The translations under genes were made by a program, and so were the position numbers. 33,922 nucleotides of DNA. Source: SG8-41 sp036397875 (GTDB taxonomy: Bacteria > Pseudomonadota > Gammaproteobacteria > Burkholderiales > SG8-41). The stretch covers positions 1-33,922 of the forward strand of contig DASWIC010000231.1 of the NCBI GenBank assembly GCA_036397875.1. Direction: 5' to 3'. The notes under the pieces were generated by a model that saw only the letters and a list, made by a program, of their open reading frames with translations, was not told the origin of the DNA and did not search any database. Positions 1 to 7,409 of the stretch are shown in pieces (within the stretch, counting starts at the first letter, position 1; each line of letters begins with the position of its first letter).

Positions 1-1
1 T

Positions 2-2272
2 TCGAAGATCGTGTTCGATTTCGACGACCCGATGGGCGAATCCACCTGCGTCGCGTGCGGCGAGTGCGTGCAGGCGTGCCCGACCGGGGCGCTCGCGCCG
101 GCGCGCAAAGTCGCGCTCGTCAAGCCCGACAAGCAGGTGCACTCGGTGTGCCCCTATTGCGGCGTCGGGTGCCAGCTCACCTATGCGATCAAGTACAACA
201 AGATACTCTATGTCGACGGGCGCGACGGTCCCTCGAACCACGGGCGGTTGTGCGTGAAAGGCCGCTACGGATTCGATTACGTGCACCACAAGCAGCGGCT
301 CCTGAAGCCGCTCATTCGCAAGCCCGGCACGCCCAAGCACGCCGACTTCACGATGGATCCCGCGAATCCGCTCGAGTACTTCCGCGAGGCGAGCTGGGAC
401 GAGGCGCTCGACCTCGCCGCGGGAAAGCTCAAGGCGATCCGGGACGAGCATGGAAAGCACGCGCTTGCCGGATTCGGCTCGGCGAAGGGCACGAACGAGG
501 AGGCGTACCTGTTCCAGAAGCTCGTGCGCATGGGCTTTGGGTCGAACAACGTGGATCACTGCACGCGGCTGTGCCACGCCTCGAGCGTCGCCGCGCTGAT
601 GGAGGGCATCAGCTCGGGTGCGGTCTCGAACCAGGTGAACGACGTCGCGCGCGCGGAAGTGATCTTTCTTATCGGGGCGAACCCGGTCTCGAACCACCCG
701 GTCGCCGCGACCTGGATCAAGAACGCCGCGAAGCGCGGCGCGAAGCTGATCTACGCGGATCCGCGCCGCTCGGAGCTCTCGCGCCACGCCCACATCATGC
801 TCCAGTTCAAGCCCGACACCGATGTGGCGCTGCTGAACGCCATGATGCACACCATCGTGCACGAGGGGCTGGTCGACGAGGATTTCGTGCGGAACCGCAC
901 CATCGGCTACGAAGCGCTCCAGAAAAACGTTGCCGGCTACAGCCCCGAAGCGATGGCGCCCGTGTGCGGGATTCCCGCGGAGACCATCAAGGAAGTGGCG
1001 CGGCTCTACGCCAGGTCGAAGGCCTCGATGATCCTGTGGGGCATGGGCATCTCGCAGCACGTCCACGGCACCGACAACGCGCGCTGCTTGATCGCGCTCT
1101 GCCTCATGACCGGGCAGATCGGGCGTCCCGGCACGGGGCTCCATCCCCTGCGCGGGCAGAACAACGTGCAGGGCGCTTCCGATTCGGGGCTGATCCCGAT
1201 GGTGTTCCCCGACTATCAGCGTGTCGACAACGCCGGCGCGCGCGCGCGCTTCGAGAAGCTGTGGGGCGCCGCGCTCGACCCGATGCCGGGCCTGACCGTG
1301 GTCGAGATCATGCACGCGGTGCTCGATGGCAAGATCCGCGGGATGTACGTGATGGGCGAGAATCCCGCGATGTCGGATCCTGACGCGCATCACGCGCGCG
1401 CGGCGCTCGCGAAACTCGAGCACCTCGTCGTGCAGGAAATATTCCTGACGGAAACCTGCTATCTCGCCGACGTGATTCTGCCCGCCACCGCCTGGCCGGA
1501 GAAGGACGGCACCGTGACCAATACCGACCGCATGGTGCAGCTCGGCCGGAAAGCGCTGCAGCCCCCGGGCGAGGCCAGGGAGGATCTCTGGATCATCCAG
1601 GAAATCGCGCGCCGCATCGGTCTCGACTGGAATTACGCCGGCCCGCGCGACGTGTTCAACGAGATGCGCAAGGGCATGGATTCGATCGCGGGGATCACGT
1701 GGGAGCGGCTGGAAGCGGAAAGCTGTGTCACCTATCCCTGCGAGAACGAGGGGGACCCGGGACAGCCCGTCGTATTCGTCGACAAGTTTCCGACCTCCAC
1801 GGGACGCGCCAGATTCGTGCCAGCCGATATCATCCCGGCGGCCGAGCGGCCCGACCGGGAATTTCCGTTCGTCCTCATCACGGGGCGCCAGCTGGAGCAC
1901 TGGCACACGGGCGCCATCACGCGCCGCGCCAGCGTGCTCGACGCGATCGAGCCCGAGCCGACCGCGTCGCTCCACCCGCTCGATCTCGACGCGATGGGCG
2001 CGAAGCCGGGCGACGTCGTCACCGTGGAATCGCGGCGCGGCATCATCTCGCTCTACGCGCGCGCCGACGACGGCACGCCGCGCGGCGCGGTGTTCGTGCC
2101 ATTCTGCTTCTACGAGGCGGCGGCGAACCTGCTCACCAACCCGGCGCTCGATCCGTTCGGCAAGATTCCCGAGTTCAAGTACTGCGCGGTGAAGGTGATG
2201 CGCGGGGGCGAGTTGACGCCGCGCACGAGCTTCGGCGGCGGCCAGGCCCTCGCCGAGCTGGAAGACGCGTAG
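2..2272 (+). CDS. fdhA: Formate dehydrogenase alpha subunit, 5'-truncated by the window edge
   Basis: Molybdenum/tungsten-bis-MGD formate dehydrogenase catalytic subunit, oxidising formate to CO2. The reading frame is already open at base 2, so the start lies upstream; about 757 residues are visible, against roughly 950 for FdsA-type enzymes that carry an extra N-terminal ferredoxin part. Seen in order: a 4Fe-4S ferredoxin motif (CVACGECVQACP), the CPYCGVGC cluster motif that opens the molybdopterin oxidoreductase domain, then CTRLCHASS, in which the cysteine codon TGC at 572-574 is the expected metal ligand followed by the family's His. It is therefore a Cys enzyme, not a selenocysteine enzyme. 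The C-terminal part fits the MGD-binding (molydopterin dinucleotide-binding) domain. The GTG at 11 is only an internal codon. It probably ends an fds/fdh operon whose other subunits are outside the window. fhs follows after a 357-base gap. Confident about family; less so about NAD versus other partner. Confidence 0.93.
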   Translation, partial: SKIVFDFDDPMGESTCVACGECVQACPTGALAPARKVALVKPDKQVHSVCPYCGVGCQLTYAIKYNKILYVDGRDGPSNHGRLCVKGRYGFDYVHHKQRLLKPLIRKPGTPKHADFTMDPANPLEYFREASWDEALDLAAGKLKAIRDEHGKHALAGFGSAKGTNEEAYLFQKLVRMGFGSNNVDHCTRLCHASSVAALMEGISSGAVSNQVNDVARAEVIFLIGANPVSNHPVAATWIKNAAKRGAKLIYADPRRSELSRHAHIMLQFKPDTDVALLNAMMHTIVHEGLVDEDFVRNRTIGYEALQKNVAGYSPEAMAPVCGIPAETIKEVARLYARSKASMILWGMGISQHVHGTDNARCLIALCLMTGQIGRPGTGLHPLRGQNNVQGASDSGLIPMVFPDYQRVDNAGARARFEKLWGAALDPMPGLTVVEIMHAVLDGKIRGMYVMGENPAMSDPDAHHARAALAKLEHLVVQEIFLTETCYLADVILPATAWPEKDGTVTNTDRMVQLGRKALQPPGEAREDLWIIQEIARRIGLDWNYAGPRDVFNEMRKGMDSIAGITWERLEAESCVTYPCENEGDPGQPVVFVDKFPTSTGRARFVPADIIPAAERPDREFPFVLITGRQLEHWHTGAITRRASVLDAIEPEPTASLHPLDLDAMGAKPGDVVTVESRRGIISLYARADDGTPRGAVFVPFCFYEAAANLLTNPALDPFGKIPEFKYCAVKVMRGGELTPRTSFGGGQALAELEDA

Positions 2273-2284
2273 CTGGGCGAACGA

Positions 2285-2595
2285 GGGCGGGTCCTGTCGG
2301 AACGGTCGGGGCCCGCTCCGATTCTTCCTAGGCAGCTGGTGAATGGATTTGGCTATTTCGTTTTCTGGAGTCAGTACCAGTACCCGAAGAATCGGATCAA
2401 ACCCCGACCATTCCGCCACCCGCGTTCGTTCGCCCGGAGCGTTGTTTTGCGGGGGCGGGTGGCAGACCGGTTGGGATCTGATTCCGGATTTCCCGGTACT
2501 GGTACTGACTCAAGAAAGCGAGTTGTCCTGATCAATTGACCACGTGGGCAGGGAAGATCCGGGGAAGATCACAGCCGGTCTGACAGGACCCGCCC
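2285..2595. repeat. Nested palindromic intergenic element with alternative stems
   Basis: This element fills nearly all of the 357-base gap between fdhA and fhs. Its ends are a perfect 14-base inverted repeat, GGGCGGGTCCTGTC (2285-2298) against GACAGGACCCGCCC (2582-2595). Inside, GAGTCAGTACCAGTACC (2368-2384) is matched perfectly by 2495-2511, and the pairing continues imperfectly inward to GCCACCCGC (2415-2423) against GCGGGTGGC (2455-2463). A third pair, 2304-2327 against 2386-2409, matches at 20 of 24 bases and uses bases also needed by the second stem, so the two folds exclude each other. It could be a MITE-like or REP-like mobile repeat with terminal inverted repeats, or a structured leader of fhs. 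No transposase is nearby. Small ORFs across it look like chance. Confidence 0.75.
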
Positions 2596-2629
2596 ACAAA
2601 GAGCTTTCTCAAAGGGAGAGGAAAAAGAA

Positions 2630-4306
2630 ATGCCATTGTCCGACATCGAAATCGCCCAGCAGGCGAAGCTGCTGCGCGTCAGCAAGATTGCCGAGAGGCT
2701 CGGCATACCCGAGGAGCACCTCGTGCCCTACGGCCACTACAAGGCCAAGGTCGCGCTCGAATACGTCGATACCCTGAAGGCCAGGAAGGACGGCAAGCTG
2801 ATCCTGGTGACCGCAATTACGCCGACCCCGGCGGGCGAGGGCAAGACCACCACCACCGTCGGGCTGGGCGACGCGCTCAACCGGATTGGCAGGAAGGCCA
2901 TTCTCTGCCTGAGAGAACCCAGTCTCGGACCGGTATTCGGCATGAAAGGCGGCGCGGCGGGCGGCGGCTATGCACAGGTGGTGCCGATGGAGGACATCAA
3001 CCTGCACTTCACCGGCGACTTCAGCGCCATCGGCCTCGCCAACAACCTGCTTGCGGCGGCGATCGACAACCACATCCACCACGGCAACGAGCTGGGGATC
3101 GACGTGCGGCGCATCACCTGGAAGCGCGTGGTCGACATGAACGACCGGGCGTTGCGCGAGATCGTGGTTTCGCTCGGCGGGCCGGGCAATGGCTACCCGC
3201 GCCAGGACGGCTTCGATATCGTGGTGGCTTCCGAGATCATGGCGATCTTCTGCCTCGCCACTTCGCTCAAGGACCTGAAGTCCCGGCTCGGCAACATCGT
3301 CGTCGGCTATACCCGCGACCAGAAACCGGTGCGCGCCAAGGATCTCAAGGTACATGGCGCGATGACGGTGCTGCTGAAGGATGCGCTGGCGCCGAACCTG
3401 GTGCAGACGCTGGAGAACAATCCGGCGTTCATCCACGGCGGGCCGTTCGCCAACATCGCGCACGGCTGCAACTCGGTCATCGCCACCCAGACCGCCCTGA
3501 AGCTCGCGGATTACGTCGTCACGGAAGCCGGCTTTGGCGCCGACCTCGGCGCGGAGAAGTTCATAGACATCAAGTGCCGCAAGTCGGGACTGAGACCGGA
3601 CGCGGTGGTGATCGTGGCGACCGTGCGTGCGCTCAAGTATCACGGTGGCGTCGATCTCAAGGAGGTCAACAAGGAAAACCTGCCGGCGCTGGAGAAGGGC
3701 ATCACCAACCTCGAGCGCCACGTCAACAACGTGCGCAACCACTACGGGCTGCCGTGCGTGGTCTCGATCAACCGCTTCAATTTCGACACGCCCGCGGAAA
3801 TCGAGCTGCTCAAGAGGAAGATGGCGCATCACGAAGCGCCAGTGATCCTGGCGACGCACTGGGCGGACGGCGGCAAGGGGGCGGAGCAAGTCGCGCGCAC
3901 GGTGGTCGATCTGATCGAGAAGGTGCCGTCGGATTTCAAATTTGTCTACGAGGACTCGCTGCCGCTGTGGGATAAGATCAAGACCATCGCCACCAAGATC
4001 TACGGCGCGAGCGAAGTCACCGCGGACGCCAAGGTGCGTGGCCAGATCAGAAAGCTGCAGGATGACGGCTACGGCCACTACCCGGTATGCGTGGCGAAGA
4101 CCCAGTATTCGTTTTCGACCGATCCGCAACTGCGGGCGGCGCCCTCGGGCCACGTGATCAACGTCCGGGAAGTGCGCCTTGCCGCGGGCGCCGAGTTCGT
4201 CGTCATGGTGTGTGGCGACGTCATGACCATGCCGGGGCTGCCCAAGGTACCCTCGGCCGAGAAGATCGATCTCACCGACGAGGGCAAGGTCGTCGGGCTG
4301 TTCTGA
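2630..4306 (+). CDS. fhs: Formate-tetrahydrofolate ligase
   Basis: ATP-dependent ligation of formate to tetrahydrofolate, giving 10-formyl-THF in the cytoplasm. At 558 residues it has the usual length of the family. The P-loop-like motif TPAGEGKTTTTVGL lies near residues 65-80, followed by the family signature LREPSLGPVFGMKGGAAGGGYAQV, and the further conserved stretches HFTGD, GGPFANIAHGCNS and TEAGFGADLGAEKF. Start chosen at ATG 2630, behind a purine-rich AGGGAGAGGA about 8 bases upstream. It follows formate dehydrogenase, so formate has two fates here: oxidation by Fdh or entry into the folate C1 pool. The long palindromic element just upstream probably separates the two genes or affects expression of this one. 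No oddity in the protein. Confidence 0.97.
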   Translation: MPLSDIEIAQQAKLLRVSKIAERLGIPEEHLVPYGHYKAKVALEYVDTLKARKDGKLILVTAITPTPAGEGKTTTTVGLGDALNRIGRKAILCLREPSLGPVFGMKGGAAGGGYAQVVPMEDINLHFTGDFSAIGLANNLLAAAIDNHIHHGNELGIDVRRITWKRVVDMNDRALREIVVSLGGPGNGYPRQDGFDIVVASEIMAIFCLATSLKDLKSRLGNIVVGYTRDQKPVRAKDLKVHGAMTVLLKDALAPNLVQTLENNPAFIHGGPFANIAHGCNSVIATQTALKLADYVVTEAGFGADLGAEKFIDIKCRKSGLRPDAVVIVATVRALKYHGGVDLKEVNKENLPALEKGITNLERHVNNVRNHYGLPCVVSINRFNFDTPAEIELLKRKMAHHEAPVILATHWADGGKGAEQVARTVVDLIEKVPSDFKFVYEDSLPLWDKIKTIATKIYGASEVTADAKVRGQIRKLQDDGYGHYPVCVAKTQYSFSTDPQLRAAPSGHVINVREVRLAAGAEFVVMVCGDVMTMPGLPKVPSAEKIDLTDEGKVVGLF

Positions 4307-4311
4307 TCCGG

Positions 4312-4317
4312 TATAAT
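4312..4317 (+). promoter_or_regulatory. Candidate -10 box before the terC-like gene
   Basis: TATAAT in the 76-base gap after fhs, 66 bases before the next start codon. It is a perfect sigma70 -10 hexamer, but no convincing -35 lies 16-18 bases upstream. It would give the TerC-like gene its own promoter. Confidence 0.4.
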
Positions 4318-4382
4318 CCGGCGCGCTTGAGCGGGACCGCCAGCATCACGAGCACCGGCGCAACGAGGGGAAATCGCGAACG

Positions 4383-5123
4383 ATGGAATTCCTGAACGAG
4401 CTGCAATCCGCTGCGTTCTGGGTGGGGCTGTGGCAGATCATCCTGATCAACATCGTACTCTCCGGAGACAACGCGGTGGTGATCGCTCTCGCCGCGCGCT
4501 CGCTCCCGCCGCGGCAGCAAAAGGCGGCGGTCTTCTGGGGTGCCGGCGCCGCGGTGGTGATGCGGATCGTCCTGACCATTTTCGCCGTCGCACTGCTGAA
4601 GTACCCCTACCTCAAGCTGATCGGCGCGGCGCTGCTGCTGTGGATCGCGGTGAAGCTGCTGCTGCCGGAGGACGGCGACGATGGCGGCGTCGAATCGAGC
4701 GACAACTTGTGGGCGGCGATCAAGACCATACTGATCGCCGACCTGGTAATGAGCCTCGATAACGTGATCGCGGTGGCAGCCGCCGCGAGGGGGAGCCTCA
4801 CGTTGCTGATTCTGGGGCTTGCGATCAGCATCCCGATCGTGATTGTGGGCGCGACCATGCTGATGAAGGTCATGGATCGCTTCCCCATCATCATCACCAT
4901 CGGCGCGGCGTTGCTCGGCTGGGTGGCGGGCGACATGGCCGCGACCGATCCTGTAGTGAAGGACTGGGTGGACGCAAATGCCGCCTGGCTGCATTGGGGG
5001 GCGCCGGCGGCGGGGGCCATTATCGTCGTGGCCGCCGGTAAATGGCTCGCCGCGCGGGCCGAGGCGGGGCGCAAGGCAGTGGTGGATCTCGGCGAGAGCA
5101 GCGAGACCGGGGCGCCACGCTGA
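4383..5123 (+). CDS. TerC/YjbE family integral membrane protein
   Basis: Membrane protein of 246 residues with about seven hydrophobic segments. Two internally repeated acidic motifs sit in membrane segments: SGDNAVVIALA near residues 27-37 and SLDNVIAVAAAA near 122-134. This pattern is the hallmark of the TerC family (TerC, Alx, YkoY, YjbE), whose characterised members export manganese or act in metal homeostasis and tellurite resistance. The inverted pair of Asp-containing motifs is thought to form the ion site. The cytoplasmic loop after segment 3 is acidic (PEDGDDGG), and the tail is short and charged. Start ATG 4383 is preceded by GAGGGGAAAT. Manganese export is an inference from the family; the substrate cannot be read from the sequence. 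The usp gene follows within 70 bases and may be cotranscribed. Confidence 0.88.
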   Translation: MEFLNELQSAAFWVGLWQIILINIVLSGDNAVVIALAARSLPPRQQKAAVFWGAGAAVVMRIVLTIFAVALLKYPYLKLIGAALLLWIAVKLLLPEDGDDGGVESSDNLWAAIKTILIADLVMSLDNVIAVAAAARGSLTLLILGLAISIPIVIVGATMLMKVMDRFPIIITIGAALLGWVAGDMAATDPVVKDWVDANAAWLHWGAPAAGAIIVVAAGKWLAARAEAGRKAVVDLGESSETGAPR

Positions 5124-5186
5124 CGGACAGCAGTCCCTGGGTCAAGACTGGCCGCGGGGAGTCCATGAATGATCGGGGGCAGACTG

Positions 5187-5618
5187 ATGCTTAAATTCCT
5201 GGTGGCGGTGGACGGTTCCGCGCCGTCGAACCGCGCGGTAGACCAATTGATCGGGCACTTGACGCTGCTCAAGGACCCAGCCGAAATCCACCTGCTTAAC
5301 GTGCAGCACCCGATCCCCTACGGCAGCCGGGTGAGCGCCGTGGTCGGCCACGATAAAATCGCCCAGTTTCACCGCGAAGAGGGCATGGCGGCGCTCAAGA
5401 CCGCCATGCAAAAGCTCGACGCCGCGAAGATCGGGTATCACCACCACATCGGCGTCGGCGCGGAGGCCGAGGTCATTTGCCAGTACGTAAAGGAAAAAGG
5501 CTGCGACCAGATCTTCCTGGGCACCCGCGGCCTGGGCACGGTGTCGAATCTGGTTCTGGGCTCGGTGGCGAGCAAGGTGATCCACCTGTCGCAGGTGCCG
5601 GTATTGCTGGTCAAGTGA
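5187..5618 (+). CDS. Universal stress protein (UspA family)
   Basis: Small cytoplasmic UspA-fold protein of 143 residues. It begins with the usual first strand, KFLVAVDGS, and ends with the ATP-binding signature G-x2-G-x9-GS (GTRGLGTVSNLVLGS) followed by VPVLLVK, so it belongs to the nucleotide-binding Usp group. I chose ATG 5187 because family members start one or two residues before the first beta strand. An in-frame ATG at 5169, with GGGGAG seven bases upstream, would add six residues (MIGGRL) and cannot be excluded. It lies just downstream of the TerC-like gene and may share its transcript. Its specific stress role cannot be deduced. Confidence 0.92.
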   Translation: MLKFLVAVDGSAPSNRAVDQLIGHLTLLKDPAEIHLLNVQHPIPYGSRVSAVVGHDKIAQFHREEGMAALKTAMQKLDAAKIGYHHHIGVGAEAEVICQYVKEKGCDQIFLGTRGLGTVSNLVLGSVASKVIHLSQVPVLLVK

Positions 5619-5679
5619 TGCCAGGTTTTATTGCAGTGCACCACGTTGGGGGCGGTGCAGCGGGCCGCCCGGCGGGGAA

Positions 5680-5693
5680 TTGACGCCGGTCAA
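5680..5693. promoter_or_regulatory. Fnr/FixK-type operator upstream of tctC (TTGAC-N4-GTCAA)
   Basis: Perfect palindrome TTGACGCCGGTCAA with the 5-4-5 spacing of Crp/Fnr family sites. It is centred at 5686.5, about 63 bases before the start point predicted from the TATAAT at 5738-5743, which is close to the class I activator position (-61.5). A site of the same form (TTGACCGAGGTCAA) lies at 9622-9635 beside the Crp/Fnr-type regulator gene, the likely ligand for both. Binding is inferred, not shown. Confidence 0.6.
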
Positions 5694-5737
5694 GGGCTTT
5701 TTGAGGTGATTCCCGGGATACTACGGCGTCACCAAAC

Positions 5738-5743
5738 TATAAT
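5738..5743 (+). promoter_or_regulatory. Candidate -10 box of the tctCBA promoter
   Basis: TATAAT, 44 bases before the tctC start codon. The -35 region at proper spacing (about 5715-5720, GGGATA) is poor, as expected for an activator-dependent promoter. The Fnr-type palindrome at 5680-5693 lies at about -62 relative to the predicted start. Confidence 0.5.
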
Positions 5744-5786
5744 GGCGGAGCGGTTAGGTCTCATAACATCTAAGGAGGAGTGAGTC

Positions 5787-6788
5787 ATGCGTATCCAGCG
5801 TAAGTTGACAACGATCTGCGGTGTGCTGCTGACCGTCGGGCTTGGCGCCCCGGCGGCCGCGTGGGAGCCGACCAAGCCAGTCGAGTTCATCATTCCGGCG
5901 GGCCAGGGCGGCGGCGCCGACCAGATGGCGCGCTTCACGCAAGGCGTGACCGCCAAACACAGCCTGATGAAGCAGCCGGTCATTCCCATCAACAAGTCCG
6001 GCGGGGCGGGAGCGGAGGGCTTTCTCGACGTCAAGGCCTCGAAAGGCGAGGAACACAAGATCATCATCACGCTCTCCAACCTGTTCACGACGCCGCTCGC
6101 GACCGGGGTGCCCTTCAACTGGAAGGACCTGACCCCGGTGGCGATGCTGGCCCTCGATAACTTCGTGCTCTTTGTCAATGCCGACACGCCGTACAAGAGC
6201 CCGAAGGACTACATCGAGGCGGCCAAGAAGGCAGGCCCCGGCAAGTTCAAGATGGCCGGCACCGGCGCGAAGCAGGAGGACCAGATCATCACGGTCGCGA
6301 TCGAGAAGGCGGCGGGCGTGAAGTTCACCTACGTGCCGTTCAAGGGTGGCGGCGCGGTCGCCACGCAGCTGGTCGGGAACCACGTCAATTCCACGGTGAA
6401 CAATCCCATCGAAGCGGTGGCGCACTGGCGCTCCGGCAAGCTGCGCCCGCTGTGCGTATTCGAGAAAGCGCGCATGCCGTACAAGAAGAAGGTGACCAAG
6501 ACCATGGCGTGGAACGACATCCCGACCTGCAGGGAGTCCGGCATTCCCATGGACTACCTGATGTTGCGCGGCATCTTCATGCCGGCCGGCGTGTCGCAGG
6601 ACGTGGTCGATTTCTACATCGGCTACTTCAAGAGGGTGCGCGGCACCGCGGAATGGAACAATCTGATGGAAAACGGCGCTTTCAACCAGAGCTTCATGAC
6701 CGGCAAGGCGTACGTCGACTGGGTTGCGCAAGCGGAAAACCTGCACCGCGACCTGATGAGGGACGCGGGCTTCCTCGCCAAGAAGTAG
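5787..6788 (+). CDS. tctC: TctC/Bug-family solute-binding protein of a tripartite tricarboxylate transporter
   Basis: Periplasmic substrate-binding protein of the TTT system, 333 residues. The N-terminus has a basic start (MRIQRK), a hydrophobic core and an APAAA|WEP cleavage site near residue 27. The first mature strand, KPVEFIIPAGQGGGADQMAR, is the typical Bug ligand-loop region, and VPFKGGGAVATQLVGNHV is the second conserved ligand-contact region. The start is certain: AAGGAGGAG lies 7-8 bases before ATG 5787. tctB and tctA follow on the same strand, so this is a complete transporter. The ligand is unknown. Bug proteins bind carboxylates, and the oxalate genes downstream plus a shared operator motif suggest oxalate or a related acid. 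That assignment is inference. Confidence 0.93.
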   Translation: MRIQRKLTTICGVLLTVGLGAPAAAWEPTKPVEFIIPAGQGGGADQMARFTQGVTAKHSLMKQPVIPINKSGGAGAEGFLDVKASKGEEHKIIITLSNLFTTPLATGVPFNWKDLTPVAMLALDNFVLFVNADTPYKSPKDYIEAAKKAGPGKFKMAGTGAKQEDQIITVAIEKAAGVKFTYVPFKGGGAVATQLVGNHVNSTVNNPIEAVAHWRSGKLRPLCVFEKARMPYKKKVTKTMAWNDIPTCRESGIPMDYLMLRGIFMPAGVSQDVVDFYIGYFKRVRGTAEWNNLMENGAFNQSFMTGKAYVDWVAQAENLHRDLMRDAGFLAKK

Positions 6789-6798
6789 ACGCTACGCC

Positions 6799-6826
6799 GC
6801 CGGCGGGGCGCCATCGCCCCGCCGGC
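6799..6826 (+). other. Perfect 12-bp hairpin after tctC
   Basis: GCCGGCGGGGCG (6799-6810), loop CCAT, then its exact complement (6815-6826), 10 bases past the tctC stop. There is no T-run after it. Such stems often protect the upstream mRNA from 3' exonucleases, fitting a need for more binding protein than membrane subunits. Confidence 0.55.
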
Positions 6827-6838
6827 ACCCTTTGGAAC

Positions 6839-6864
6839 CGGCGGCAGCTTGCCGCCGTTCTTTT
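6839..6864 (+). terminator. Intrinsic terminator or attenuator between tctC and tctB
   Basis: Stem CGGCGGC (6839-6845) and GCCGCCG (6851-6857) with a five-base loop, followed by TTCTTTT. This is a short but well-formed Rho-independent terminator 17 bases before the tctB start. Partial readthrough would lower TctB and TctA relative to TctC. Confidence 0.6.
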
Positions 6865-6880
6865 GGCATTTTCTGGCGGA

Positions 6881-7393
6881 ATGGCACAGCACGCGACCTT
6901 GAGGAGGGGCATTTCGACCCGGGCGGTGGAGATCGCCGTGGCGCTGCTGACCCTGGCATTCGGCGCCTTGGTGGCGTACACGAGCTATTTGCTGGGCTCC
7001 ACGTGGGGAGAGTACGGGCCGGGCGCCGGCTACTTCCCCTTCTACATCGGTTCGCTCATCTGCGTTGGCAGCATCGTCACCTTGATACAGGCCGCGACCG
7101 CCAGACATCCCGCCGGCAAGCGCATCTTCGTCGAATGGGACGCGCTCAGGCGCGTATTCGCGGTGCTGGTTCCGGCCGCGATCTTCGCCGCCGGCGTTTA
7201 CCTCGTCGGCATCTACGTGTCGGCGCTGTTCTACATCGCGGCTTTCATGATCTGGATTGGCAAGTATCCCTGGTACAAGGGCCTTGCGGTCGGATTCGGC
7301 GTGACCTTCGCGCTGTTCCTGATGTTCGAGGTGTGGTTCCTGGTGTTGCTGCCCAAGGGCGCTTACAACGTGTTGAGATTCGTAGGGTATTGA
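6881..7393 (+). CDS. tctB: TctB small membrane subunit of the tripartite tricarboxylate transporter
   Basis: Small membrane subunit of 170 residues, the usual size for TctB, with four predicted transmembrane segments: near residues 16-36 (EIAVALLTLAFGALVAYTSY), 50-68, 90-115 and 125-160. The stretch GPGAGYFPFYIG after the first segment is characteristic of the family. I start the gene at ATG 6881; the frame is open upstream, but the upstream part is tctC read out of frame. The ribosome site is weak (TGGCGGA directly before the ATG). The gene lies behind a terminator-like hairpin and 16 bases ahead of the first possible tctA start. TctB helps the large TctA subunit, but its mechanistic role is not well defined. 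Confidence 0.85.
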   Translation: MAQHATLRRGISTRAVEIAVALLTLAFGALVAYTSYLLGSTWGEYGPGAGYFPFYIGSLICVGSIVTLIQAATARHPAGKRIFVEWDALRRVFAVLVPAAIFAAGVYLVGIYVSALFYIAAFMIWIGKYPWYKGLAVGFGVTFALFLMFEVWFLVLLPKGAYNVLRFVGY

Positions 7394-7409
7394 CCGTCCG
7401 CCGGGCGCG

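Noticed and set aside
572..574. Selenocysteine in formate dehydrogenase
   Set aside because: The metal-ligand codon is TGC (Cys), and no in-frame TGA occurs in the gene.
2339..2539. Two short plus-strand frames between fdhA and fhs
   Set aside because: They read through the palindromic element, have no ribosome site and no recognisable protein features.
2609..4153. Minus-strand open frame opposite fhs, and similar ones at 9842-11566, 11511-12818, 20757-22808, 22979-24931 and 24732-26759
   Set aside because: Each lies opposite a confidently recognised gene and shows no domain of its own.
4307..4382. Manganese riboswitch (yybP-ykoY) before the TerC-like gene
   Set aside because: TerC-family genes often have one, but I could not find its conserved loop sequences in this 76-base gap.
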